The position numbers and the translations under genes are program-made. Under the pieces are notes generated by a model, which searched no databases, was not told where the DNA came from, and was given only the letters and a program-made list of their open reading frames with translations. A stretch of DNA of 64,000 bases, taken from positions 620,001 to 684,000 of the forward strand of contig NZ_CP115300.1 of NCBI RefSeq assembly GCF_027625935.1, written 5' to 3'. Positions within the stretch are counted from its first letter, which is position 1; every line of letters starts with the position of its first letter. Origin of the DNA: Streptomyces camelliae. GTDB lineage: Bacteria; Actinomycetota; Actinomycetes; Streptomycetales; Streptomycetaceae. Positions 43,377 to 51,376 of this stretch are shown one piece after another.

Positions 43377-43970
43377 CTACCCGGAGGCGACCCCAGACGG
43401 ACGAACCTCCCGCACGACCGCCGTGTCGGCCACCGACCGGTCCTCGTGCAGGGCGATCACCTGGCCGGGCCGCAGGTGACGCCAGCGGGCGGGGTCGAGA
43501 GGGGCGAGTCGTACGGTGGCCTGCCCACCGGGCTCCAAGGAGTGCGGGTACTCCACCCAGAGGCGGGCGATGGCGAGGGCCGGTTCGCCGGTCGGGGTGC
43601 GGTGTCCGATGTCCCACATCGGGCGCAGCAGCCCGGCACCGGAGAGGGGCGTGCGCCGTCGGCCTTCGGCGCCCGGGCGGAGCGTGAGGTCGGCGCGGAT
43701 GACACCGTTACGGGTTTCGGAGCAGCGCCAACGGCACCAGGCCGCGCTCCTCTCCAGCCGCAGCTGCTCGGCCACGCCGGCCAGCGTCTCCCAGAAGGCG
43801 GGCGGCTGTGGCCGTACGCCGCCGAGTTCCTCCAGCAGTCCGAGAGCCACGTCCCACTCGTCCCGGACGAGGTACTCCCAGACGTCGTGCACCGTGACGT
43901 CGTCCTCGGTGGCGATCTCCTCGGGCACGAGCAGAGAAGCCGCCTCCAGCAGCTCGGCGACGTCCTTCAC
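43377..43970 (-). CDS. hypothetical protein, 197 aa
   Basis: The N-terminal half is acidic and helical (MKDVAELLEAASLLVPEEIA, DEWDVALGLLEELGG), while the C-terminal half resembles an EF-Tu-like beta-barrel segment (SLEPGGQATVRLAPLDPARW, LRPGQVIALHEDRSVADTAV). GTG start at 43970 follows GAGGAGGG and overlaps the stop of an acyl-CoA dehydrogenase remnant. I do not recognise a named family. Confidence 0.65.
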   Translation of the reverse strand: MKDVAELLEAASLLVPEEIATEDDVTVHDVWEYLVRDEWDVALGLLEELGGVRPQPPAFWETLAGVAEQLRLERSAAWCRWRCSETRNGVIRADLTLRPGAEGRRRTPLSGAGLLRPMWDIGHRTPTGEPALAIARLWVEYPHSLEPGGQATVRLAPLDPARWRHLRPGQVIALHEDRSVADTAVVREVRPSGVASG

Positions 43971-44105
43971 GCGTCAAGCCCTCCTCGCTTCACCAACTCG
44001 TCGGCAATGACGTTCCGTTGGATCTCATGCGGACCCGCGCCGAGAGTAACCGGCTCCGCGTCGCCGGCCGACGCGAGGCCCGGCGCGCCTCCGCCGAGGT
44101 GACCT
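43967..44105 (-). pseudogene. acyl-CoA dehydrogenase C-terminal remnant
   Basis: Only the last ~30 residues survive (EPVTLGAGPHEIQRNVIADE then LVKRGG), a pattern specific for acyl-CoA dehydrogenase C-termini. Its stop overlaps the GTG of the next gene by three bases, showing that the two were once an operon. The rest was replaced by the divergent methyltransferase region. Confidence 0.6.
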
Positions 44106-44172
44106 TCGCACGAGCCGAGAGATGCGCGCCGAGCTCAGGATTATGCGGAGGCGGGCGCGGGCGGCCGGCCGC

Positions 44173-44178
44173 TAGCCT
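44173..44178 (+). promoter_or_regulatory. candidate -10 box of a leaderless promoter
   Basis: TAGCCT lies seven bases before the ATG at 44186, without a ribosome-binding site between. Confidence 0.4.
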
Positions 44179-44185
44179 GCTCCGC

Positions 44186-45025
44186 ATGTCCGACGACATC
44201 ACACACGTACCTCGCGACGACAGGCCCGACGAGTCCCGGCGGCAGCGGCTGAGCCGGACGTTCGACGAGGACGCGGAGCTGTACGACCGGGCCAGGCCCG
44301 GATATCCGCCGGAACTGTACGACGACCTCGCGGAACTCGCGGGGGCGGTCCCCGGCAGCCGGGTGCTGGAGGTGGGCTGCGGGACCGGCCAGGCGACCGT
44401 GCCGCTGGCCGGGCGAGGCTGCCGGATCACCGCCGTCGAGGCGGGACCGGGCATGGCCGCGGTCGCCCGCCGCAATCTGGCCGGGGCCGCGGAGGTGGAG
44501 GTGGTGACGGCGGAGTTCGAGAGCTGGCCGCTGCCTCAGGAGCCGTTCGACGTGGTGGTCTCGGCGACGGCGTTCCACTGGATCGACCCGGCGGTCCGCA
44601 TGGCCAGGGCGGCGGACGCGCTGCGTCCCGGCGGAGCGCTCGCCGTGGTGCGCGGCCAGCATGTGGCGGGCGGCACCGAGGAGTTCTTCAGCGAGGTCCA
44701 GCGCTGCTACGAACGGTTCGACCCGAACACACCACCGGGGCTGCGGCTTCCCGCGGCCGCCGACGTCGACAACTCGGACCATGCGGAGGAGGTGGCCCGC
44801 AGCGGCCGGTTCGCCACCACGGTGTTCCGCCGCTACGAGAGGGACCTCACGTACACCACAGCCGAGTACCTGGATCTGCTGCGCACCTTTTCCGGCCACC
44901 GAGCCCTGCCGGAGGCGGCCAGGAACGGACTGCTGGACTGCATCGCGGCCCTGCTCGACGGGCGGTACGGCGGCCGGGTGACCAGGCGCTCCCTCATCGA
45001 ACTGGGCGTGTCGCAGCGGCGATGA
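44186..45025 (+). CDS. class I SAM-dependent methyltransferase
   Basis: A 279-residue small-molecule methyltransferase of the Methyltransf_11/25 type. SRTFDEDAELYDRARPGYPP opens the fold, VLEVGCGTGQATVPLAGRG is motif I, EAGPGMAAVARRNL motif II, FDVVVSATAFHWID motif IV and ALRPGGALAVVRG motif V. The substrate is unknown. It converges with the MFS gene at 45101. Confidence 0.9.
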   Translation: MSDDITHVPRDDRPDESRRQRLSRTFDEDAELYDRARPGYPPELYDDLAELAGAVPGSRVLEVGCGTGQATVPLAGRGCRITAVEAGPGMAAVARRNLAGAAEVEVVTAEFESWPLPQEPFDVVVSATAFHWIDPAVRMARAADALRPGGALAVVRGQHVAGGTEEFFSEVQRCYERFDPNTPPGLRLPAAADVDNSDHAEEVARSGRFATTVFRRYERDLTYTTAEYLDLLRTFSGHRALPEAARNGLLDCIAALLDGRYGGRVTRRSLIELGVSQRR

Positions 45026-45050
45026 TCAGCGCCACGGGGACGAAGAAGTC

Positions 45051-45079
45051 GACCCGGCAAGGCGCTGACCGTCCGGGTC
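45051..45079. terminator. candidate hairpin between convergent genes
   Basis: GACCCGG (45051-45057) and CCGGGTC (45073-45079) form a 7-bp stem with a 15-base loop; a second, longer pairing (45026-45033 with 45061-45068) is possible. They lie between the methyltransferase and MFS ends. Confidence 0.35.
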
Positions 45080-45100
45080 CGCGCGACCCCGCGCTCACCG

Positions 45101-46408
45101 TCAACTCGTGCCGGCAGCGGGGGCGGACTCGGGCGCGGGTCGGGGAACATCGCGCATGTGGCGGAGCGGGGAGAAGAAGACGAACCAGCCGGCCGCCCAG
45201 GAACCGATGAACGCCAGCCAGAGCGCGGGCCGCACTCCGATCAGGGTGCCAAGTACCCCGCCGAGGACACCGCCGAGCGGCAATGTGCCCCACACGACCC
45301 AGCGGACGGCCGCGTTCATCCGGCCCATCAGCTCCGGCGGTGTCACCGATTGCCGGTAGCTGACCTGGGCGATGTTGTAGACCATGCCGGCGAAGTACGC
45401 GATGCCCCAGCCCAGCGGGAACAGCAGCACTCCCCAGCCCTGCCAGGCGGCCGCCGCGATGACCTGCGGCGCGCTGAAGACCAGCATCGACACCCAGATG
45501 ATCCGCGCCGAGCCGACCTTCTTGGCGAGCCGGCCGGCGAACGCTCCCCCGGTGATCCCGCCGATGGCCGCGCCCGCCATGATCAGCCCGGTCAGCGCGG
45601 GGCGCACGTGCAGCACCCGGATGAGGAAGACCATCGCCAGCGCCGAACTCATGCCGCTGAACAAGTTCGCGGTGCCCGTGCACGCCACGACCCTGCGCAG
45701 AATGCTGTGCCCGAAGACGAACTTCAGCCCCTCGGCGATCCGGCGCCGCAGCGTCTCGTCCGACGGGCGCGCCGGCGGCGGCTCCTCCCGGGTCCTGATC
45801 CCGAGGATCGACAGGGCCGAGACCGCGTAGGAGACCGCGTCGGCCGTCATCGCGCCCGCGGCGCCGAACAACCCGACCAGCCCGCCGCCCAGACTCGGTC
45901 CGCCGAGCTGCGCGAACGCCTGGGTGGTCCCGAGCTTGCCGTTGGCGCTCATCAGGTGATCGGCGCGGATGAGTGACGGCACATAACTCTGGTACGAGAC
46001 GTCGAAGAACACCGAGCACACACCCGCCGCCAGCGCGACCACGTACAGCTGCGCCATCGTCAGGACGCCGAACGCCGCCGCCACCGGAACCGAGCCGATG
46101 ATCACCAGACGGAGAACGTTGCAGACCATCATGATGGAACGCTTGGCGGCGCCGTCCACCAGCGCACCCGCCGGCAACGCGATCACCGCGAAGGCCAGCG
46201 TCGTGGCCGCGGTCAGCAATCCGACCTGGAACGTGCTCGCCCTGAGCGCGACGACCGCGAGCAGCGGCAAAGCGACCTCGGTGACCGCCGATCCCATCTC
46301 ACTGACCGTCTGGCCACTCCACAGCAGCATGAAATCCCGCTGACGCCATAGGCTCGGACCATCGGTCTCCGACCCGGCAGCCCGCATATCCTTCGCTATT
46401 TCCGTCAC
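45101..46408 (-). CDS. MFS transporter (enterobactin/macrolide exporter-like)
   Basis: A 435-residue, 12-helix major facilitator. LWRQRDFMLLWSGQTVSEMG, ALPAGALVDGAAKRSIMMVC (loop motif), SVFFDVSYQSYVPSLIRADH and SVTPPELMGRMNAAVRWVVW are characteristic of the MFS_3-type exporters. GTG at 46408 opens the frame; an internal ATG (MRAAGS) is an alternative. No adjacent regulator. Confidence 0.9.
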   Translation of the reverse strand: MTEIAKDMRAAGSETDGPSLWRQRDFMLLWSGQTVSEMGSAVTEVALPLLAVVALRASTFQVGLLTAATTLAFAVIALPAGALVDGAAKRSIMMVCNVLRLVIIGSVPVAAAFGVLTMAQLYVVALAAGVCSVFFDVSYQSYVPSLIRADHLMSANGKLGTTQAFAQLGGPSLGGGLVGLFGAAGAMTADAVSYAVSALSILGIRTREEPPPARPSDETLRRRIAEGLKFVFGHSILRRVVACTGTANLFSGMSSALAMVFLIRVLHVRPALTGLIMAGAAIGGITGGAFAGRLAKKVGSARIIWVSMLVFSAPQVIAAAAWQGWGVLLFPLGWGIAYFAGMVYNIAQVSYRQSVTPPELMGRMNAAVRWVVWGTLPLGGVLGGVLGTLIGVRPALWLAFIGSWAAGWFVFFSPLRHMRDVPRPAPESAPAAGTS

Positions 46409-46782
46409 AGCACCAACTCCGCTCTCAGATCCTCAGCCTGGGCCATCTCGCTGATCACCAACACGCCGACATGGTGCGCTCGGTTCTCGCCGAGACGGTG
46501 CGGAGCTGGTCGAGGACGGCTTCCGCAGGGGGAAGCCGTCAAGGTCGGCCGAGGCGTTCCCTTCGTACGAGGCCCTTCAGGACATGTCCCGCGTTCTGAT
46601 CAGCACCCGGAGCGCCTTCACCCGCCCCCACCCGGCGGCACCCGGACTGCCGTGGTTCGACGAACTCATGGCCGCCTACGCCAAGGGGCTGTCCCGTGAC
46701 CTGCGCGAGCCGGCGCGGACGCAGCCCCACGTCACGGTCGAGGACATCGACGCGAGGGCGCGCCTGCACCACACCGTCGGCC
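46409..46782. other. stretch with fragmentary coding traces, no intact gene
   Basis: Plus-strand translations give protein-like pieces in shifting frames (SLGHLADHQHADMVRSVLAE, then ELVEDGFRRGKPSRSAEAF and LPWFDELMAAYAKGLSRDL). They probably belong to one eroded gene, but I could not identify the family. Confidence 0.35.
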
Positions 46783-46788
46783 TACGAT
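46783..46788 (+). promoter_or_regulatory. candidate -10 box of a leaderless promoter
   Basis: TACGAT lies six bases before the ATG at 46795 and no ribosome-binding site is present. Confidence 0.45.
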
Positions 46789-46794
46789 GCCCGG

Positions 46795-47166
46795 ATGCAG
46801 CCACACTTCACCGGCACCGCACTGATCACCGACGATGTTCCGGACCTCGGCGTCTTCTACGCCACGGTCCTGGAGGCGGATGTCGAGGGGGGCGATCCCT
46901 TCGCCCGCGTGACGGTTCCCGGTGCGGTCCTGTCGTTCTTCTCCACCCAGGGCATGGAGGCGATGGTGCCCGGGTCGACGGCCGCCGCCGCGCGTGGAGG
47001 CTTCACCCTGGAGTTCCGGGTCACCGACGTGGACGCACGGCACGAGCGCCTGTCGGCCCAGGGGGTCGAGATCCTCAAGCCACCGACGACCCAGCCGTGG
47101 GGGCGCCGGTCGGTGTGGCTGCGTGACCCGGACGGCAATATCGTCAACCTCTATCAGGAGACCTGA
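46795..47166 (+). CDS. VOC family protein (glyoxalase/bleomycin-resistance type)
   Basis: A 123-residue VOC protein. FTGTALITDDVPDLGVFYAT and the C-terminal RRSVWLRDPDGNIVNLYQE form the two beta-alpha-beta-beta-beta halves, with the usual Glu near the end as metal ligand or its relic. Start ATG at 46795. Lone gene 104 bp upstream of the DUF4157 gene on the same strand; a functional link is not evident. Confidence 0.87.
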   Translation: MQPHFTGTALITDDVPDLGVFYATVLEADVEGGDPFARVTVPGAVLSFFSTQGMEAMVPGSTAAAARGGFTLEFRVTDVDARHERLSAQGVEILKPPTTQPWGRRSVWLRDPDGNIVNLYQET

Positions 47167-47270
47167 CCAGGTCTGCCCGAAGGACTGCCCTTCCGGTTCT
47201 TCCCCTCCGCCGGGGCACGGCCGAGACTCCCGGTGAGGATCCTGCCACCGGCCTCCAGCGAAGGGGCACC

Positions 47271-48971
47271 ATGCGCAAGCACGAGCAGTCGGGCACCACC
47301 ACGGACAGGACGCCGGTCCGGCCGGCCGCCGTCGGCTCTCGCTCGCCGGTGCCCGCACCGGTCCGGGCCGGACGGCTGTCCCCGGCCGCGGCACGGGCGC
47401 TGCAACGTTCCGTGGGGAACGCGGTGGTGGCGCGGCTGCTGTCCGAGCCGGAGCAGGGACAGCGCACCGACGACGCACCCGGGGCCGGGGTGCACGACGT
47501 ACTGCGCTCCCCGGGCCGGCCCCTGGACTCCGGTGTCCGCACCGAGATGGAGAGCCGCTTCGGCGGCGCGGACTTCGGTGACGTACGCGTGCACGCGGAC
47601 GCCGCCGCCCAGCGTTCGGCGAGCGAGATCGGCGCCCGCGCGTACACCTCCGGCCATCACATCGTCATCGGTGCGAACGGCGGGGACAAGCACACCCTCG
47701 CGCATGAGCTCACCCATGTCGTCCAGCAGCGCTCCGGTCCCGTCTCCGGCACCGACACCGGTCAGGGCCTGCGGCTGAGCGACCCCTCCGACCGCTTCGA
47801 GCGGGAGGCCGAGGCCATGGCACACCGCGTCATGTCGGGCGGCACCCCCTCCCCCGCCCTCCAGCGCGCCGGGGACACCGGCGGCGGCGGGCGGGCCGCC
47901 GTCCAGCGCTACGTCGAGATCGAACCCGGCGCCGACAACTACCCCACCAAGCACCGGCGCGCGTCCATCGGCTCGACCAAGAGCGCCGAGAGCGACGACC
48001 ACTTCTTTCCCAGCCAGCAGGAAGCGGACGGCAGTTACTTCTCCGACACGCAGTCGAGGACGGCCAACATCGTCTTCAACGGCAGTGTCCGGCTGCGTCT
48101 GTCGGACGGCTTCGATCTGGCGATCGAGCAGGGACCGGGAGAGTCCAAGGTCTTCTTCGCCACCCAAGCGCACATCGACCGGGCGAACCAGGCGCTCGCC
48201 GGCCGCGTACGGCTCCACCGGGGCACCCGCTATCTGCGCGTGCAGGGCGAGTCGGGGGAGCTGCGGCTGTACCAGGTCAAGCCGGTCGTGGAGACCAAGA
48301 AGGCCGGTGTGGCCGGGAAGCTGGGCATGACGAGGAAGGCGACCGGGCTGTCGATCCTGACCCCGCAACGCTGCAACGAGATGGCGGAGTTCGTCACCGG
48401 CAGGAAGGGGCTGTCCGCCCAGGGCATCGGCGCCTGGGAGAACTTCCTGGCCAGGGTCCTCGACATCGTGGAGGACAGCGGCAGCGAGCATCTCGACGGC
48501 GTCAAGGAGGCCTTCGAGAAGGGCGTCAGCGGCGACCAGCAGGCCTACCTGGCCTACTCCCAGCGGATGAGCCGTACCTTCCAGGACCTGAAGGCGGCCG
48601 GCTCGCCCCAACTGGAGGACGCGCTCAGGCAGTTGGGGCTGAACGAGTTCCTGCCGCCGCCGCCTCCCGGTTCCGCCCTGGTGACGGTCGGCTACGGTGA
48701 CGCGCAGCAGGAGGCGGGCCGCGACCGGGACAACACCTTCGAGTACCACTTCGGCGCCACCGTGGCGACGAGCGGCAACGACTACGTCACCATGGAGAAC
48801 TACGCCCGGCGCGACCCCGGCGTCGGCAACGCCACCGCGTCCGGCGGCGACCCCCTGTTCTTCTTCAAGATGTACGGCACCAGGCCGGATTCGGGCGACA
48901 CCTGGCACGGTGTCCAGGTGGGCACCGGAGGGTTCATCGGGGCGATCCTGTCCATCACGATCGAGGGCTGA
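47271..48971 (+). CDS. DUF4157 (eCIS core domain) protein with zinc-protease motif
   Basis: A 566-residue protein. Residues 1-70 are a disordered Pro/Ala/Arg-rich leader containing LSPAAARALQRSVGNAVVAR, a stretch common in this family. Residues about 75-160 form the DUF4157 domain (SGVRTEMESRFGGADFGDVR, AYTSGHHIVIGANGG) ending in HELTH at 145-149, a metalloprotease HExxH, with a possible third ligand Glu in RFEREAEAMAHRVM (about 176-182). The remaining ~370 residues are unassigned: a beta-rich part (to about 340), a helical part (to about 450) and a final beta part ending GGFIGAILSITIEG. DUF4157 marks genes tied to extracellular contractile injection systems and their cargo; no injection-system gene is in the window. 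No Sec or Tat signal is present. ATG follows a CAGCGAAGG region. Confidence 0.85.
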   Translation: MRKHEQSGTTTDRTPVRPAAVGSRSPVPAPVRAGRLSPAAARALQRSVGNAVVARLLSEPEQGQRTDDAPGAGVHDVLRSPGRPLDSGVRTEMESRFGGADFGDVRVHADAAAQRSASEIGARAYTSGHHIVIGANGGDKHTLAHELTHVVQQRSGPVSGTDTGQGLRLSDPSDRFEREAEAMAHRVMSGGTPSPALQRAGDTGGGGRAAVQRYVEIEPGADNYPTKHRRASIGSTKSAESDDHFFPSQQEADGSYFSDTQSRTANIVFNGSVRLRLSDGFDLAIEQGPGESKVFFATQAHIDRANQALAGRVRLHRGTRYLRVQGESGELRLYQVKPVVETKKAGVAGKLGMTRKATGLSILTPQRCNEMAEFVTGRKGLSAQGIGAWENFLARVLDIVEDSGSEHLDGVKEAFEKGVSGDQQAYLAYSQRMSRTFQDLKAAGSPQLEDALRQLGLNEFLPPPPPGSALVTVGYGDAQQEAGRDRDNTFEYHFGATVATSGNDYVTMENYARRDPGVGNATASGGDPLFFFKMYGTRPDSGDTWHGVQVGTGGFIGAILSITIEG

Positions 48972-50324
48972 GCACGGCATCCCGGGTGGTGAGCGCCAGG
49001 TCGTGATCGGGCGTCAGGCAGAGCTGGACGGTGAACCGGCCTTCAGGCGTCGAGCGGTGGGCCGCCGGGAACGCGGTGATGTCCCCGCGGTCCGCGAGGT
49101 CGCCGGTCAGCATGCCCAGGCGGAGTTCGGGGCCGCCGTACGCGCTCAGGCGCAGGTCCCACCGTGCCGCTGTGCCGGGGTGGTGTTCGGCGGCGGTCGT
49201 GAGCGGGATGACGATGTGGAAGTCGCCGTACGGGTCGACGTGGCAGGGGGCGTCGAAGGCCCGGTCCTGGCGTCCCTGGAGCCGGGCCCGGAAGCGGCAC
49301 AGCGCGTCGGCGAGCGCGTCCTCGACAGTTCCCTCCGCCGGAACGAGCAGGCCGTCCTCGCCGTGCGTGACGATCTCGCGGGGGGCGTGGCCGCAGTCGG
49401 TGCTCACCACGGGCACCCCGAAGCTCATGGCCTCCACGAGGGGCAGGCCGGAGGGTCCGGCGCCGCTCGGCACGACGGCGATGGCGCCTTGGCCCACTCC
49501 AGGTCCATGGGCGTGCGCGCCCCCATCAGCAGGACGTGGTCGTGCAGACCGAGTTCGTCGATACGGCGGCGCAGGCGGCCGCGCTCGGGGCCGCGGCCGT
49601 AGATGCGCAGCGTCCAGTCCGGGTGCACCGCCACGACCTTGGCGAAGGCGTCGACGAGCCGGTCGTACCGCTCGGGCGCCGTCAGCCGCCCCGCCGTCAC
49701 CACGGTCCGCGACTGCCCGGACGAGGGTTCCGTGCGGGGCGCGGGGCTGCACGCGGGGATGCTCGTGAGGCGGGTGCGCGCGGAATGCAGGGCCCGGCGG
49801 TGGGCGCGCGCGTCCGCCGCGGACACGCTCACATAGGCGTCGAGGAGGGACACGGCCCTGTCCAGGTCGTCCCGGAGCGCCGCCGGGTGCAGATCGCGGC
49901 CGGTGTGCTCCTGGCCGATGCGCAGCTGGTCCGGGCGGCCGTACTCGGCCAGGAAGCAGGTCAGGTACGGCCGTGTCGCGATCACCACGTCGGCGTCGGT
50001 GTCCCGGAGGAAGCGTGCGAGCCGTTCCTCGCCGAGTGTGCCGGGGGGCGTCGGGCCGTGGTGCACCGTGTCGTGGGGGCACATGGTGCCGCGGGCCCGC
50101 TGGTCGCCGATGCGACCCGGGTAGTGCCGGGAGGCCGGCCGCAGGTCCACCAGTGTGCGCACCTTCACGCCCGGCGCCGGTGTCAGGCGCATCCGGTCGG
50201 CGGTGCGATGGCAGGAGACGATCTCCACGTCGTGCTGGTCGGCGAGGGCGCCGGCGAGGTTGGCCGTGGCGCGGACCGTGCCGTCGGTGCCGTGGGCGTC
50301 GTAGAGCAGGAAACTGATCTTCAT
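48955..50324 (-). pseudogene. GT4 family glycosyltransferase with frameshift and internal deletion
   Basis: ATG at 50324 starts a normal GT-B enzyme (MKISFLLYDAHGTDGTVRAT, TVVTAGRLTAPERYDRLVDA, WTLRIYGRGPERGRLRR, HVLLMGARTPMDLEWAK). At about 49490 one base is missing and the donor-binding part continues in the next frame (GAIAVVPSGAGPSGLPLVEA, MSFGVPVVSTDCGHAPREIV). After ALADALCRF the usual C-terminal helices are cut short and the gene ends in a beta-rich tail, with its stop overlapping the DUF4157 gene end by 17 bp. It may be a recent loss, as both halves are well conserved. Confidence 0.65.
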
Positions 50325-50343
50325 CGGGTCTCTTCGGGTCCGC

Positions 50344-50487
50344 TCAGCCGAACAGTCCGGCGAGCGCCGAGGCGGCGCGCTGGGCGAGGGCGGCGTACAC
50401 GTCCGGACGGAGGACGGCCAGGACCGCGGCCGACGCCATGACGATCAGGAGGGCGGCCTCCCTGCCGCCACCGAGCTGTCCTTTCAC
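50344..50487 (-). CDS. small membrane protein, 47 aa
   Basis: A GTG at 50487 with GGAAACGGA upstream opens a 47-residue peptide with one hydrophobic helix (AALLIVMASAAVLAVL) and an amphipathic tail (ALAQRAASALAGLFG). It precedes the glycosyltransferase by 20 bp on the same strand. Composition looks protein-like, but the assignment is tentative. Confidence 0.4.
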   Translation of the reverse strand: MKGQLGGGREAALLIVMASAAVLAVLRPDVYAALAQRAASALAGLFG

Positions 50488-50698
50488 CGGGCGTCCGTTT
50501 CCGTGCTGTGCGTCATGCCGTCCAGCCTCGGACCGGGCCTGGCGCGCGGGACATCCGCCGGCCGGCCGGAGCACCCCCGCCGGCCGGCGGGAGGCGACCC
50601 CCCACCTGGCTGGATCACTCGTCCGGGCAACCGTGCCGGCGGCCGGCCCCTCTTAAGGTCGTAGGCGACAGACCCAGAACGGACAAGAGCGGGACGCG

Positions 50699-51376
50699 AT
50701 GCACGTGATCCGGGTAGTGGTGGTGGACGACGAGGCGCTCGTCCGCTCCGGTTTCCAGCTCATCCTGAACGCCGCCGACGGCATCGAGGTGGTCGCCACG
50801 GTGAGCGGCGCCGAGGCCGTGGCCCGCGTCCGCGAGGAGCGTCCGGACGTCGTCCTGCTGGACATCCGCATGCCGGACGTGGACGGGCTCACCGTGCTGC
50901 GTGAGGTGCGTACGCTGCCGGACGCGCCCGTCGTGGCGATGCTGACGACGTTCGACACCGACGAGTACGTGCTGGCGGCGTTGCGCCACGGGGCGGCCGG
51001 CTTCCTGCTCAAGGACACCGAGCCGGAACAGCTGGCCCAGATGGTGCGCACGCTCGCCGCCGGCGGCATCGTCATGTCCCCCAAGGCGTCGCGGACCCTG
51101 CTGCTCAGCCATCCCGGCACGGAGGCGGTGGACGCCGAGGAGACGGCTCGCGTGGAGCGGCTGACGGCACGGGAACGCGATGTGCTCATGCTCGTCACGG
51201 AAGGGCTGTCGAACACCGACATAGGAACGCGCCTCCATCTCAGCGCCGGCACCGTGAAGGACCACGTCAGCGCGATCTTCGCCAAGCTTCGGGTGACCAG
51301 CCGCATACAGGCCGCGCTCCTCGCCCAGCGGGCCCGGCTCCTGGACGAGCGGGACCGGCCGAGGACCGGCCGGTGA
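50699..51376 (+). CDS. NarL/LuxR-type response regulator
   Basis: A 225-residue regulator with receiver residues DDE near the N-terminus, phospho-acceptor D55 (VVLLDIRMPDVDG), MLTTFD and FLLKDTEP, and a LuxR helix-turn-helix (TARERDVLMLVTEGLSNTDI, LSAGTVKDHVSAIFAKL). Start ATG at 50699. The kinase gene begins at its stop codon with a 4-bp GTGA overlap. Confidence 0.93.
   Translation: MHVIRVVVVDDEALVRSGFQLILNAADGIEVVATVSGAEAVARVREERPDVVLLDIRMPDVDGLTVLREVRTLPDAPVVAMLTTFDTDEYVLAALRHGAAGFLLKDTEPEQLAQMVRTLAAGGIVMSPKASRTLLLSHPGTEAVDAEETARVERLTARERDVLMLVTEGLSNTDIGTRLHLSAGTVKDHVSAIFAKLRVTSRIQAALLAQRARLLDERDRPRTGR

Noticed and set aside
47271..50324. A complete contractile injection or toxin-immunity locus around the DUF4157 gene
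   Set aside because: The neighbours are a VOC protein, a broken glycosyltransferase and a two-component system; no structural injection genes or clear immunity gene were found.
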